Positions 16,841 to 25,703 of a stretch of 40,110 nt of DNA are shown here, piece after piece. The notes below the pieces were generated by a model, which saw nothing but the letters and a program-made list of their open reading frames with translations, was not told the origin of the DNA and did no database searches. The DNA lies in contig CAZZKG010000031.1 in NCBI GenBank assembly GCA_964654825.1, forward strand, positions 1-40,110. The letters are read 5' to 3'. Within the stretch, counting starts at the first letter, position 1. Every line of letters begins with the position of its first letter. The stretch is from CAZZKG01 sp964654825 (lineage in GTDB: Bacteria; Gemmatimonadota; CAZMKB01). The translations under genes and the position numbers were made by a program.

Positions 16841-17782
16841 TCATGGTTGCTTCTCTTCAGATGATCCTGGCTGAACAGCTATCGCCATGTCGACTTCATC
16901 CTTGTTGAGTGAGTTTGTCACCATTTCCTCGAAGACCAGACGCTGTTTCACGATTTCTGAAAATGTGCTCGCCGGAGCCCTCCAGAAAATGTCCCTGAGG
17001 ACCTGGATGAGGGCCTCCCGATCGAGGACATCGGTTTCTTCGAGGTTCATGGCAATATCGTAAAGAAAAACCGGGTCTCTATATTTTGACTGAGTGTCGA
17101 AGACGGCATTCCTGATTGTGCGGCCCGGTTTGCTTCTCGATATCTCGACGAGCATCCGGTAGGCATCGGGCAGGTATCTGCTTGTCGGGTTCTTCCGTAT
17201 GGCTTTTTTGTAGATATCGATCGATTTCCGTCTGGCCGATTCAGACTGCTCTGAACGGAACAGGTGATGTGCTTTCTGAATTCGTTTTTTCGCTGCCCAC
17301 TCCCAGGGCGGAGTGCCGCTGATCCTGATTCGGAACGGACTCGACTTGATGATACCTGAGTGTGCAAACGATGCTTTGTAGAATGCTTCAACCGTATACT
17401 CATCTCTTTGAAGCCTGCCTCTTCGAAAGACCATGTTCCCCATATCATGCCCCTGGCCGTAAGCCGCGAGCATGTCCACCACAACTATCCAACTCCTTTG
17501 AGGTGCGAGTGTGGCGAACACGTTCCCTTCCCCGGAAATTTCTATCCCGCCGGTTTTCTCTCTCGAAATCGGTTGAAGGGTACTCCCGCTGCTCGATTTC
17601 ACCGAGAGACCGATGTTAGAAGGGATCCCGGAAGGCTCGATCCTCGGGGGTGGTACCGGGAGTGGTCCGGAACTCGTGTTGGTAAGTCGAACCACAAGGT
17701 ACAAGGGTTCGTCCAGATAGTAATTGTCCTTCTCGGCGGATATCGAAAGCTCGAGATGCCTGTCAGCTTCATTCTCCAGCAT
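16841..17782 (-). CDS. Uncharacterised protein upstream of etfBA
   Basis: A 313-residue protein of unknown function. The N-terminal half (about 8-150) looks like a beta-sandwich (LELSISAEKDNYYLDEPLYL, VVRLTNTSSGPLPVPPP, RSWIVVVDMLAAYG) of the kind found in exported bacterial proteins. The C-terminal half is helical, with a TPR-like repeat (SIDIYKKAIRKNPTSRYLPD AYRMLVE). No signal peptide or transmembrane segment is visible at this start (ATG preceded by GAGGG), so the location is unclear; an upstream in-frame start with a leader was not found. It ends 16 nt before etfB and is probably co-transcribed, but nothing ties it mechanistically to electron transfer. Confidence 0.7.
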   Translation of the reverse strand: MLENEADRHLELSISAEKDNYYLDEPLYLVVRLTNTSSGPLPVPPPRIEPSGIPSNIGLSVKSSSGSTLQPISREKTGGIEISGEGNVFATLAPQRSWIVVVDMLAAYGQGHDMGNMVFRRGRLQRDEYTVEAFYKASFAHSGIIKSSPFRIRISGTPPWEWAAKKRIQKAHHLFRSEQSESARRKSIDIYKKAIRKNPTSRYLPDAYRMLVEISRSKPGRTIRNAVFDTQSKYRDPVFLYDIAMNLEETDVLDREALIQVLRDIFWRAPASTFSEIVKQRLVFEEMVTNSLNKDEVDMAIAVQPGSSEEKQP

Positions 17783-17932
17783 GATTCTGTTCCCTCAATC
17801 ACCCCGGGTCACAGATCCGGGTGCCGCGGCATTTTACGAAGAATTTTCCAGAGAGGATATCATTATATTGTAACGAATGCGATATGTCAATGACGTGCTA
17901 GAGGACTGTGTTAAAGGATCGGATCGGGGATG

Positions 17933-17961
17933 TTGCAGTCGCCCTTCCGGAATTATATTAT
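17933..17961 (+). promoter_or_regulatory. Candidate sigma-70 promoter of the holA operon
   Basis: TTGCAG (17933-17938), 17 bp, TATTAT (17956-17961), with the ATG of holA at 18034. Confidence 0.55.
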
Positions 17962-18033
17962 ATGCTGATGCAGGCTTTCGATTGAGTTCATTATACCGAT
18001 ACCGGAAGACACCGTTATGGTGAAGGAGTCCAG

Positions 18034-19089
18034 ATGAGGAGAGGAAACGATCTCTCCTATCAGAGTGTGAAAAAGGAGCTCGCCTCCGACAAATTGAGAC
18101 CGGCTTACTACATCCGGGGAGATGAGAATTTTCTCAAGGAGGATCTTTCAAAAGAGATCATTCATCAGGCCGTCGATGAGAGGACCAGAGATTTCAACTA
18201 CCATCCCTCCGATGCCGGGGAACTCGATCCAACCGAATTCGCCTCTCTCCTCAACACGCCGCCCATGATGTACGGCAAACGCCTTGTCCACGTGAAAGAC
18301 GCTCAGCGGATGAGCCCCCGGGCAAGAGAGATCGCCACCCGTTTCGCCGGCAGACCTTCACCCGAAGTGGTGCTGGTGATGATCGATCCGAGGAAGTTTC
18401 AGGATGTATCATCCTCGGAACGGAGTTCGAAGTTCCTGAAAGCGGTATCCTCCGGAGGAGGAGCGGTCGTCACCTGTTTCAGTCTGTTCGAGAACGATCT
18501 CCGAAAGTGGGTAAAAGAAGCGTTCAAAAGGAGAGGGTTTTCGATCGATGATGACCCCACCGACTTTTTCGTCGAGGTCGTCGGTGAAGATCTCATGCGG
18601 CTCGATAGAGAAGTTGAGAAGATCACCACATTCGCCGCCGAAAGGAGCAGCATTTTAGAGACGGACATCGAGCAGGTCACGGGAAAGTACCGGGAGGACA
18701 CCGTATTCGAACTGATGCACCTGACCTCCGAGGGAAGACCTGGTGATGCGGTACGGGTTCTCCAGAACCTCAAACTGCACGGCGAACCCCCTGTTCGAGT
18801 TATCTACTGGTTCGCCCGACATTACCTGGAACTCGGCAGAGCGCTGCTCGAGCCGACGGAGCAGATGCGGAGATCGTATCTCGAGCGGAGAGGCAAACGG
18901 CCACGAGGGGTCATCCGCAGGCAGCTCTGCGAAGCGGCACTTCATGATGACGGGAGCATCAGGATATCACTCGCTCACATATATAATGCGGACATTTCGA
19001 TAAAGCGGGATGGGGCTCGCGCCGACCTGGTTCTCGAACGGCTCGTTGTTGATCTGTCCATGTGTGCAGGGAAGAGGAGGAAACATTGA
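18034..19089 (+). CDS. holA: DNA polymerase III delta subunit
   Basis: A 351-residue clamp-loader delta subunit, which opens the sliding clamp with the tau/gamma and delta-prime subunits. The order of motifs fits: RPAYYIRGDENFLKEDLSKE (about 22-41, degenerate P-loop region typical of HolA), LLNTPPMMYGKRLVHVKDAQ, then LRKWVKEAFKRRGFSIDDD, DLMRLDREVEKITTFA, and the C-terminal helical domain (LTSEGRPGDAVRVLQNLKLH). The length matches the family (about 340). The stop codon overlaps the TTG start of the next gene (TTGA), so the two are translationally coupled. Confidence 0.9.
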   Translation: MRRGNDLSYQSVKKELASDKLRPAYYIRGDENFLKEDLSKEIIHQAVDERTRDFNYHPSDAGELDPTEFASLLNTPPMMYGKRLVHVKDAQRMSPRAREIATRFAGRPSPEVVLVMIDPRKFQDVSSSERSSKFLKAVSSGGGAVVTCFSLFENDLRKWVKEAFKRRGFSIDDDPTDFFVEVVGEDLMRLDREVEKITTFAAERSSILETDIEQVTGKYREDTVFELMHLTSEGRPGDAVRVLQNLKLHGEPPVRVIYWFARHYLELGRALLEPTEQMRRSYLERRGKRPRGVIRRQLCEAALHDDGSIRISLAHIYNADISIKRDGARADLVLERLVVDLSMCAGKRRKH

Positions 19090-20132
19090 GGTCGATACTT
19101 CTGGTTACTGCGAGTTTCCTCTGGCTGTGCCTCCGTGGAAACGGACTGGTTGCAAGTGAAAATCTGGACAGGATGCGGGAGCTCTATCACCAGGGACGAT
19201 ACGACGAAGCGATTGAGCTTGTCCCCGTTGTTCTCAAAGAGGCGACGAGGAGCGATTCTGCGGAAGTCCTGTTCTGTGAGGCGTCGGCAGAGAGGATCGC
19301 CGAGCTGGCAGAGATAAAGTTCATGGAGATTTCCAGAAGATTTGCCGGCAGTCCGTACGCAGAGCGAGCCTTGCTCAAGGCTGCTGTATATCAGTACGAG
19401 ATCGACAATCCTGCCCGGTCGGAGTTCCTGCTCCGAAAGATCCTCAAGGATTACCTCCTGACGCCTCTCGAGCCGGAAATCAGGCTCTGGCTCGGGAAGA
19501 ATTACCTGAAGAGAGGCGAATACAGGTCGGCTCAGGTGGAATTGAAGCATGGCATAAACTCTCTGCCTGATTTTCCACAGACACCTCCATGGGTGGAGGG
19601 TGAGCTCCACTACTGGCTTGGCGAAACCTGTTCTCGGGCACAGGACTACGGATGCGCGCGGGAAGCGTACCTCTACGTAACGCTCCTCGAGGAGAAGGGC
19701 CCGCTGTCGGTAGTGTCCATGGCGAAACTCACCTCGGTTCTGGAAAGTATGGGGGCAGTTGATGAGGCAGGGCGGTGGAGACGGGAGTTCCGTGAGAGCG
19801 CGAAGGGTACAGCGCTCGAGAAGATGACGGTAAGCCGGAGCCAGAGAAGGCCGTCCGAATCACCTGTCGAGCGGGTCGAGGATACTGCCACACCGCCTCC
19901 CGTAGAGCTCTTGTGGGTGCAGGTGGGCTCATTCTCCTCCCATGCCAATGCCGAGAGTCTCGCCGAGACGATCAGAGAAAAAGGAATCGAGACAGAGATA
20001 AAACGGATGAAGATGGGAGGCAGAAACTACTTCCGTGTGAGAGTGGGACCTTTCGAGGGTCGCGATGAAGCCATCCAGATGCTTCGAAGACTTCGTGAGG
20101 CCGGCATTGACGGCAGGGTGTTGCACGATTAA
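19086..20132 (+). CDS. Exported TPR/SPOR-domain protein
   Basis: A 348-residue envelope protein. The TTG start overlaps the holA stop and has GAGGAGG about 6 nt upstream. It gives a clean signal peptide (RSILLVTASFLWLCLRGNGL, cleavage likely near VASE). Reading from 19062 would bury that leader behind an acidic stretch. The middle (about 25-230) contains tetratricopeptide-type helices (MRELYHQGRYDEAIELVPVV and later YGCAREAYLYVTLLEE). The last ~75 residues are a SPOR domain (LLWVQVGSFSSHANAESLAE ... RVRVGPFEGRDEAIQMLRRL), which binds denuded peptidoglycan glycan strands at division sites or defects. It is probably involved in cell-wall organisation, in one operon with holA and the sulfatase-fold gene. 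Confidence 0.85.
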   Translation: MRSILLVTASFLWLCLRGNGLVASENLDRMRELYHQGRYDEAIELVPVVLKEATRSDSAEVLFCEASAERIAELAEIKFMEISRRFAGSPYAERALLKAAVYQYEIDNPARSEFLLRKILKDYLLTPLEPEIRLWLGKNYLKRGEYRSAQVELKHGINSLPDFPQTPPWVEGELHYWLGETCSRAQDYGCAREAYLYVTLLEEKGPLSVVSMAKLTSVLESMGAVDEAGRWRREFRESAKGTALEKMTVSRSQRRPSESPVERVEDTATPPPVELLWVQVGSFSSHANAESLAETIREKGIETEIKRMKMGGRNYFRVRVGPFEGRDEAIQMLRRLREAGIDGRVLHD

Positions 20133-20170
20133 TTCGTCATATATCATCGACGCCTGAGGACCGGAGGCTC

Positions 20171-22126
20171 GTGAACCGTTTTTCTCGTTTCATAGATGAT
20201 GAGAGGGCTACACTGAGAATCGAGATCAAAGATGCGGTGGGTACGGGTATCGCGGGGGGAATTGTCGCCGGGATCCTGTGGGGTGTTTTCGAAGGCTTCC
20301 TCATTCTGACCCGACAGGAAGGTCTCAGGAGCGCAGGCCTTCAGCTCATAATGACATCGGTGGTCTTCAATGCGACCATCACGTTGATTGCGGCAGCCTT
20401 TTTGAATGTGTTTCTCTTCCCGCTTCTCGCGCGCGACGAGCCCGAGAGGTTCGAGCTCACGACGAGATCAGCGGTGCTCTGGCTCTGTCTGTATACTGCC
20501 GGATTCCTTCTGTATATCGAAAGACCCCTCCTGCCGGACCCCGCGAAATACGGCATCGTTGGTTACCTGATCACCGGTGTGCTCCTGATCGGTATCCTGG
20601 TTGTCACCAGATGGGTTTTTTCGCTCATCTCACGGGTGACACTTTTTGTTCTGAAGCCTTTAAGCCACGTCGTTCGCAGGGTGTTGTTCTCGTGTTTCGT
20701 GATCGCATTACTGTCATCATACCTGGGTTACGCCGCGATATGGTTCAGAGGAAGGCTGTCAACCGAGGCACGTGGCACTGGTCCGAATGTTCTACTCATC
20801 ATCATCGACACGGTGCGTGCCGACCACCTCAGCCTGTACGGCTACGAGCGGAGGACTTCCCCATATCTCGAAAAACTCGCTGAGGAGGGGGTCGCCTTCT
20901 CTCAAGCAATATGCCAGTACCCTTCTTCGCTCGGATCACACGCGTCTCTTTTTACTTCACTCTATCCTCTCTCTCACTGTACGTATGAACATGTACCGAG
21001 CTCCCGCCTGTCCGAGGACTTCACGACTCTCGCAGAATACTTCGACAACGCGGGCTACCGGACCGTGGGGATATTAGACAACCCCTGGCTCGCCAGGAGG
21101 TTCGGATTCATTCAGGGCTATGACACCTATGTGAACGGGAGGAAGTTCGAGCTGATAAACCATACGAACCTTAGGCTCATGATGGAAACCTTCTTCCTAA
21201 AAAAACTGTGCGGCGAGTTTTCGGAGCGCATGGAGCCATCGACCCGATACGCGATCAGCACTCTCAGGGAAATACAGGACGAGAAGTTCTTCATGTTTCT
21301 TCACTATCTCAATCCGCACAGGCCGTATCTGCCCCCTGAGCCTTACAATAAGCTGTTTCAGGATGGGGAAAAAACGAAGGTTGAAACCGGCGGTCTGCAG
21401 CAGTCGCTTTTCAAGATGGCCAAGCAGGGAAAAATTCAGATCACCGACAAACTCGCTCCTCAACTCACAGCTCTCTATGACGGTGACATCGCTTACACAG
21501 ATCGGCAGGTCGGAATCATCCTCAATGAGCTCGAATCCCTCGGGCTTGCCGGAAACACCCTGGTGGTCGTAGCCGCTGACCACGGTGAGAATCTCCTGAA
21601 CGAAGCGCCCTACTTCGTCGGCCATGGCGGGCTCACCGAAGGTGGGATCCACGTCCCGCTGGTGATGCGCTACCCGCCTCAGGGTTGGAATCATACCATG
21701 ATAAACCGGGTGGTCGAGCTGATCGACGTGATGCCGACTCTCCTCGAGGTAGCAGGCATCCCGGCCGACAGCCGGCTCGAAGGCAAGAGCCTTCTCCCGC
21801 TTCTCGAGGGAGAGTCCGCCTGGGAAGATGTCGCCTTCGTGCAGCTGCACGGCAGGGATTATGCGGTGAGGACGCCTGACTGGAAACTCATCATAAAAAC
21901 GAACCATGATGACGAAGAGGGCGAGCTCACCTTGTTCGATGTATCGCGAGGCACCGACACTCCTGCCTCGCAGCTTGCCGTCACACAGGGCGTTACAGAC
22001 TCTCTCTTCGCCCTGTACAAATCCTGGAAAGCCGATCTCGAATGCCTCTCTGAGCCAACGCAGACAGAAGATACGTTCGATGCGGATACCTATGAGAAAC
22101 TCAAATCTCTGGGATATCTCCAGTAG
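20171..22126 (+). CDS. Membrane-anchored sulfatase-fold (alkaline phosphatase superfamily) protein
   Basis: A 651-residue inner-membrane enzyme. About five hydrophobic segments lie in residues 25-190, followed by an extracytoplasmic sulfatase-fold domain from about 213: VLLIIIDTVRADHLSLYGYE (first metal aspartates), PSSLGSHASLFTSLYP, LHYLNPHRPYLPPEPY, VVVAADHGENLL and VGHGGLTEGGIHVPLVMRYP. True sulfatases carry C/S-x-P-S-R, whose Cys or Ser becomes formylglycine; here the equivalent is S-L-G-S-H, closer to the T/S-L-P-S-H of phosphoglycerol or phosphoethanolamine transferases. It may be a transferase or phosphohydrolase for envelope glycans rather than a sulfatase. GTG start after GGAGG. Thirty-eight bases downstream of the SPOR gene. 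Confidence 0.85.
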   Translation: MNRFSRFIDDERATLRIEIKDAVGTGIAGGIVAGILWGVFEGFLILTRQEGLRSAGLQLIMTSVVFNATITLIAAAFLNVFLFPLLARDEPERFELTTRSAVLWLCLYTAGFLLYIERPLLPDPAKYGIVGYLITGVLLIGILVVTRWVFSLISRVTLFVLKPLSHVVRRVLFSCFVIALLSSYLGYAAIWFRGRLSTEARGTGPNVLLIIIDTVRADHLSLYGYERRTSPYLEKLAEEGVAFSQAICQYPSSLGSHASLFTSLYPLSHCTYEHVPSSRLSEDFTTLAEYFDNAGYRTVGILDNPWLARRFGFIQGYDTYVNGRKFELINHTNLRLMMETFFLKKLCGEFSERMEPSTRYAISTLREIQDEKFFMFLHYLNPHRPYLPPEPYNKLFQDGEKTKVETGGLQQSLFKMAKQGKIQITDKLAPQLTALYDGDIAYTDRQVGIILNELESLGLAGNTLVVVAADHGENLLNEAPYFVGHGGLTEGGIHVPLVMRYPPQGWNHTMINRVVELIDVMPTLLEVAGIPADSRLEGKSLLPLLEGESAWEDVAFVQLHGRDYAVRTPDWKLIIKTNHDDEEGELTLFDVSRGTDTPASQLAVTQGVTDSLFALYKSWKADLECLSEPTQTEDTFDADTYEKLKSLGYLQ

Positions 22127-22155
22127 AACACCATTGCTACCCCTCCATTTTTTTA

Positions 22156-22183
22156 TTGACAGGCCCTGAAAAAGTCGTAAGAT
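22156..22183 (+). promoter_or_regulatory. Candidate sigma-70 promoter of the 22237 gene
   Basis: TTGACA (22156-22161), 16 bp, TAAGAT (22178-22183), with the ATG at 22237. Confidence 0.6.
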
Positions 22184-22236
22184 TAGGTATCTGTTGCATT
22201 ACAAAGGTTTTTCATTCTTCCACAAAGGGAGGGCTT

Positions 22237-24132
22237 ATGAGAACGTTGTTGTCCGCATTTCTGGTTTTTTCCTTTTTCCTCTTTCTTCTTCCGGGCGGTT
22301 CGTCTGCCTATGAAATAGGGACGAACTTCGAGGGACCGACGCCCGGCTTTGTCTTTGACGGGTGGGGAATCCGTGACGTATCTACCTGCCAGTGGGGCCC
22401 TCAGCAGGCCACTTCGGGTGTTAAATGCGTCGGCGTGCCTGAGGCGTGCCAGTCGGCGTATCCAAACGGCAATCCCGATACGCACTGGGAGGGCTTCTTC
22501 GCCACTCCCGAAATCGCCCTCGATGACAGTTTCCCGGCCATGTACCTGAGGTTCAATCACTGGGCCGATTGGGAAGGCGTGACGGATACATTCGACGGCC
22601 TCATAGTCGAGTTCATCAATCTCTCGAGAGGTACCACTACCCAGATCGATTCCGCAGCCGCTCTTGAGCTCGTACCGACCTATGATGCGATCATCGGCAG
22701 TACGAACCCGCCCCTCCAGGGTCTCTGGGCATACTGTTATGACACCCGCGGCAGTTTCCTGAGCCCGCTCGGGTATCCCTATGCGGTGTTCACATATCAG
22801 GATCCTGATGGGAATGGTAATGAATACAGGCTTCCACGACACACTCACGCCCCTCAGCAGTTCGAGTGGCGTGCGATACAGACTATCGACCTGATTGCGG
22901 CCGGTTACGCCGATCAGGGGGACACGGTTCAAATACAGTGGCACTTCGTCTCGGATCAGCTGGCAGGCGGCCAGGGCTACTTCATGGATGACCTCTTCAT
23001 CTCCAACACCCCGCCGAGTGACCAGCAGGGTCCGATCGTCGATGTAGTGTCGCCGGCCAACTTCGCAGACGTGCCGATGGATAGTGTCTCGGTCCAGGTG
23101 AAGGCTGTTATTACCGATGTCGCCTCGGCCGTGCTCGAGGATTCCGTTTTTCTCGTCTACACGATCGATGAAGGTACCGAGGAGACCATCGTCGGTATGA
23201 CTTCCGTCGGGGCGGACACCTTCATGGCCGAAGTCGAGCCTCTTCCCTACGACACGGACGTGTTCTATCAGGTGATGGCGTACGACACCGTGTTCAACAA
23301 GACGACGAGCCCGAGATTGACATTCGAGGTGACCGATGCGGTGACGATAGCCTACGATGACGGTATCGGGGCGAGCGTTTTCCCGGTGCCCGAAATCGGG
23401 AGCGGATTCGCGAACAAATTTACCGTCCCCGCGGATACGATGTTCACACTCCACAAGGTCCTGTTCTACTTCGCTCGTGAGGGTGGCTTGTTCGATGTCG
23501 TGGTAAACCTCGGCACGACACAACCGGGCGGAGAGGTCGCCAGGTATGAGGACGTCGAGAACGGTACGATCGCCAACACCTTCTTCCAGTACGAGGTGCC
23601 CGAACTCCTCGAGTTCCAGGGCCCGACAACGTTCTGGGCAGGCATGAGACACGTTTCCGAAGATACCCTCCTCGACCCGCAGCCCCTGCTCGACGGGTTC
23701 CAGGACTTCCAGGGAGTGAGCTTCCGCTTCTTCGGAGGATCGTGGGCCGAGAACACCTCGGAGACCATGATCCGGGTAAAGGTCAAGAAGAGCTATTTCT
23801 CCGGTGTCGAGGGGGACGACGTCGCCGGTGGCGCTCTGCCGAAGGTCTTCGCGCTTTCGCAGAACTTCCCCAACCCCTTCAACCCGCAGACCGTCATCAC
23901 CTACGACGTGCCCGAGAAAGTCGGCAGCGGCGTAAACGTGAATATCGACATTTTCAACATCCACGGTCAGCGTGTGAAGAACCTGGTCAACGAGACGAAG
24001 GAGCCCGGTTCCTACTCCGCCCAGTGGGACGGCCGAAACGAACTCGGTGCCCACGTGAGTTCCGGGATCTATTTCTACCGGATCAAGGCCGGGGAGTTCG
24101 TTTCAACGCGGAAGATGGTACTGCTGAAGTAA
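22237..24132 (+). CDS. Exported protein with type IX-like sorting domain
   Basis: A 631-residue secreted or surface protein of unknown role. The ATG at 22237 follows AAAGGGAGGG and opens a signal peptide (RTLLSAFLVFSFFLFLLPGG, then SSAYE). About 25-270 is a beta-rich region with tryptophan and glycine motifs (ATPEIALDDSFPAMYLRFNH). About 275-360 is an Ig-like module (PIVDVVSPANFADVPMDSVS ... FYQVMAYDTVFNKTTSPR). About 360-520 is another beta domain. The C-terminal sorting domain has LSQNFPNPFNPQTVITYDVP, then FNIHGQRVKNLVN, SAQWDGRNELGAHVSSGIYF and RKMVLLK. Flanked by its own promoter and a strong terminator. A 623-codon open frame on the opposite strand is a shadow of its codon usage. Confidence 0.87.
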   Translation: MRTLLSAFLVFSFFLFLLPGGSSAYEIGTNFEGPTPGFVFDGWGIRDVSTCQWGPQQATSGVKCVGVPEACQSAYPNGNPDTHWEGFFATPEIALDDSFPAMYLRFNHWADWEGVTDTFDGLIVEFINLSRGTTTQIDSAAALELVPTYDAIIGSTNPPLQGLWAYCYDTRGSFLSPLGYPYAVFTYQDPDGNGNEYRLPRHTHAPQQFEWRAIQTIDLIAAGYADQGDTVQIQWHFVSDQLAGGQGYFMDDLFISNTPPSDQQGPIVDVVSPANFADVPMDSVSVQVKAVITDVASAVLEDSVFLVYTIDEGTEETIVGMTSVGADTFMAEVEPLPYDTDVFYQVMAYDTVFNKTTSPRLTFEVTDAVTIAYDDGIGASVFPVPEIGSGFANKFTVPADTMFTLHKVLFYFAREGGLFDVVVNLGTTQPGGEVARYEDVENGTIANTFFQYEVPELLEFQGPTTFWAGMRHVSEDTLLDPQPLLDGFQDFQGVSFRFFGGSWAENTSETMIRVKVKKSYFSGVEGDDVAGGALPKVFALSQNFPNPFNPQTVITYDVPEKVGSGVNVNIDIFNIHGQRVKNLVNETKEPGSYSAQWDGRNELGAHVSSGIYFYRIKAGEFVSTRKMVLLK

Positions 24133-24154
24133 TAGCCACCTGAGATAATCAAAC

Positions 24155-24190
24155 AAAAAAGGGTCCGGTTTCGAAACCGGACCCTTTTTT
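24155..24190. terminator. Bidirectional rho-independent terminator
   Basis: A perfect 36-bp palindrome: a 6-A tract, GGGTCCGGTTT, a CG centre and the exact complement ending in six T's. It lies between the convergent 22237-24132 gene and the minus-strand operon that ends at 24296, and can end transcription from either side. Confidence 0.92.
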
Positions 24191-24295
24191 CGTCTTCGTT
24201 CGACGGGACGCACCTGCTGCGTTGAGCAGGGCGGGGGCGATGGCGTGAGCGCAGGTGCCGGGGAGTGAACATCCTCACCAGCCCGGGCGGAGCAA

Positions 24296-25099
24296 CTACG
24301 GTAATTTGCCTTCCCTGTATGATTTGAGGTAGTCCCTGCAGTACTCATCACGTCCGCAGAGCGCCATGGAAGCGGTCAGGTTTGCCATGAGTCTTCTGTC
24401 GAGGGGGTCGGCGATCACCGCGTCGATCCCGGCTGCCACCACCATCGAGAGAAAGTTCTGATTGAGGAGCCGTCTCTTCGGGAGACCGAACGAAACGTTG
24501 GAGAGACCGCAGACGATCCTCGATTCGGGGAAATGCTTCTTGAGACGCGTGATGGACTCGACAGCCAGTTTGCCGAACGAGGGATTGGTCCCGACAGGGC
24601 GAACGAGGGGGTCCAGGTAGATGTCTCCTGCGCCGATCCCGCTCGATACGAGCCGTTCGATCAGATTTTCAGCGACTGTAAGAGTTCCATCGGAAGTCCC
24701 GGGGAGACCGCTGTCGTCCATGCAGAGGGCGATGACGAACGGCTTGAACCTCTTGATGAGAGGGAGCAGGGATTCGAGACGCAGTCGTTCGCCGGACACC
24801 GAGTTCAGCAGCGCTCTCCCCCTGTGCGCCTCGAAGGCCTGCTCGAAGGCAGCGGGATGCGCACTGTCGATCGAGAGGGGGACATCAACCGCTTCCTGGA
24901 CAGTCGTGACGAGCCAGGTGAGATATTCGGGTTCCTGATCGAGGAATGTGCCTGCGTTCACATCGACCAGATGAGCCCCGGCTGAGACCTGGGCCTGCGC
25001 CACGTCCTTGATGGTGGACGAATCGGATTCCTGGATGGCCCGGGTGATCTGCTGCCGGGTCGAGTTCAATCGTTCTCCGATGACGATCACTTGTTCCAT
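24296..25099 (-). CDS. Methyltetrahydrofolate:corrinoid methyltransferase (pterin-binding, AcsE-like)
   Basis: A 267-residue pterin-binding TIM-barrel protein. It transfers the methyl group of methyltetrahydrofolate to a corrinoid protein; in the Wood-Ljungdahl pathway this feeds CO dehydrogenase/acetyl-CoA synthase, and in related systems it serves methyltransferase complexes. Motifs: VIGERLNSTRQQI, AGAHLVDVNAG, VPLSIDSAHP, LLNSVSGE, YLDPLVRPVGTN and CGLSNVSFGLPKRRLLNQNF. These match AcsE-type methyltransferases better than dihydropteroate synthase. The ATG follows a beta-barrel protein gene by 7 nt. No corrinoid protein or acs genes are in the window, so the acceptor is unknown. Last gene of a three-gene minus-strand operon. 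Confidence 0.85.
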   Translation of the reverse strand: MEQVIVIGERLNSTRQQITRAIQESDSSTIKDVAQAQVSAGAHLVDVNAGTFLDQEPEYLTWLVTTVQEAVDVPLSIDSAHPAAFEQAFEAHRGRALLNSVSGERLRLESLLPLIKRFKPFVIALCMDDSGLPGTSDGTLTVAENLIERLVSSGIGAGDIYLDPLVRPVGTNPSFGKLAVESITRLKKHFPESRIVCGLSNVSFGLPKRRLLNQNFLSMVVAAGIDAVIADPLDRRLMANLTASMALCGRDEYCRDYLKSYREGKLP

Positions 25100-25106
25100 G
25101 ATTCCC

Positions 25107-25703
25107 TCAAAACCAGAAGTGAAGACTCGACTCGAACGAGTTGAACGGGTTCCCTTCGGCGTCAGTCAGGGCCTGGGAAGGCGAATAGTGGACCAGATAG
25201 GCCTGTTCCGCCGCAAAACGGTCTGTGATCCGGAATATGAAACCCGAACCAAAGAGAAAATCAAACGCACCTCCCGAATCCGCAGCGATAAGCCCGGCGC
25301 CTGTTGACAGGTAAGGAAAAAACCACCGGTATCGTAGGATCTGATAATTTGCCCGCCCATTAATCAGAAACGAGTCGTTGTGACTCTCATAACGGGTCAC
25401 ACCGATATCAACACGGGTACTGCCGCTGGTGTAATGGCTCAGTTTGATACCGTAAATCAGCTTGTTCGATCCGGGTGAATCGATCACAAACCCTCCGGAG
25501 ATGAAACCAAAAACGGGAGATAGGGACCATCTCTGTCCGGTATAGCGGGCGCTCGCCGTAACGGGGTCTTCTTCGGCACGAGTGGACAACGAAGCGGAGA
25601 AAACCATGGCGATTATCAGAAAAGGAACAGGGTACATAACGAGAAGCCTGCCGGCAGCTGTACGAAATCGCCCATGTCCGCATCTGTATTTATCAGTTTC
25701 CAT
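25107..25703 (-). CDS. Small outer-membrane beta-barrel protein
   Basis: A 198-residue exported protein. A basic N-terminus leads into a hydrophobic stretch (LLVMYPVPFLIIAMVFSASL), with cleavage plausible near STRAEE. The mature part shows alternating hydrophobic/polar strands (WSLSPVFGFISGGFVIDSPG, YGIKLSHYTSGSTRVDIGVT, YLSTGAGLIAADSGGAFDFL) and ends in an aromatic residue (SLHFWF), as outer-membrane barrels do. ATG 25703 is preferred over GTG 25712 because AAGGGTGGG is well spaced for the ATG. The start overlaps the end of the upstream large secreted-protein gene by 11 nt when that gene is read in its corrected frame, implying translational coupling. Confidence 0.75.
   Translation of the reverse strand: METDKYRCGHGRFRTAAGRLLVMYPVPFLIIAMVFSASLSTRAEEDPVTASARYTGQRWSLSPVFGFISGGFVIDSPGSNKLIYGIKLSHYTSGSTRVDIGVTRYESHNDSFLINGRANYQILRYRWFFPYLSTGAGLIAADSGGAFDFLFGSGFIFRITDRFAAEQAYLVHYSPSQALTDAEGNPFNSFESSLHFWF

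Noticed and set aside
22183..24054. A 623-codon open frame on the minus strand, opposite the 22237-24132 secreted-protein gene
   Set aside because: It lacks motifs and a plausible ribosome site. It arises from the strong codon bias of the real gene; the plus-strand frame has the signal peptide and sorting domain.
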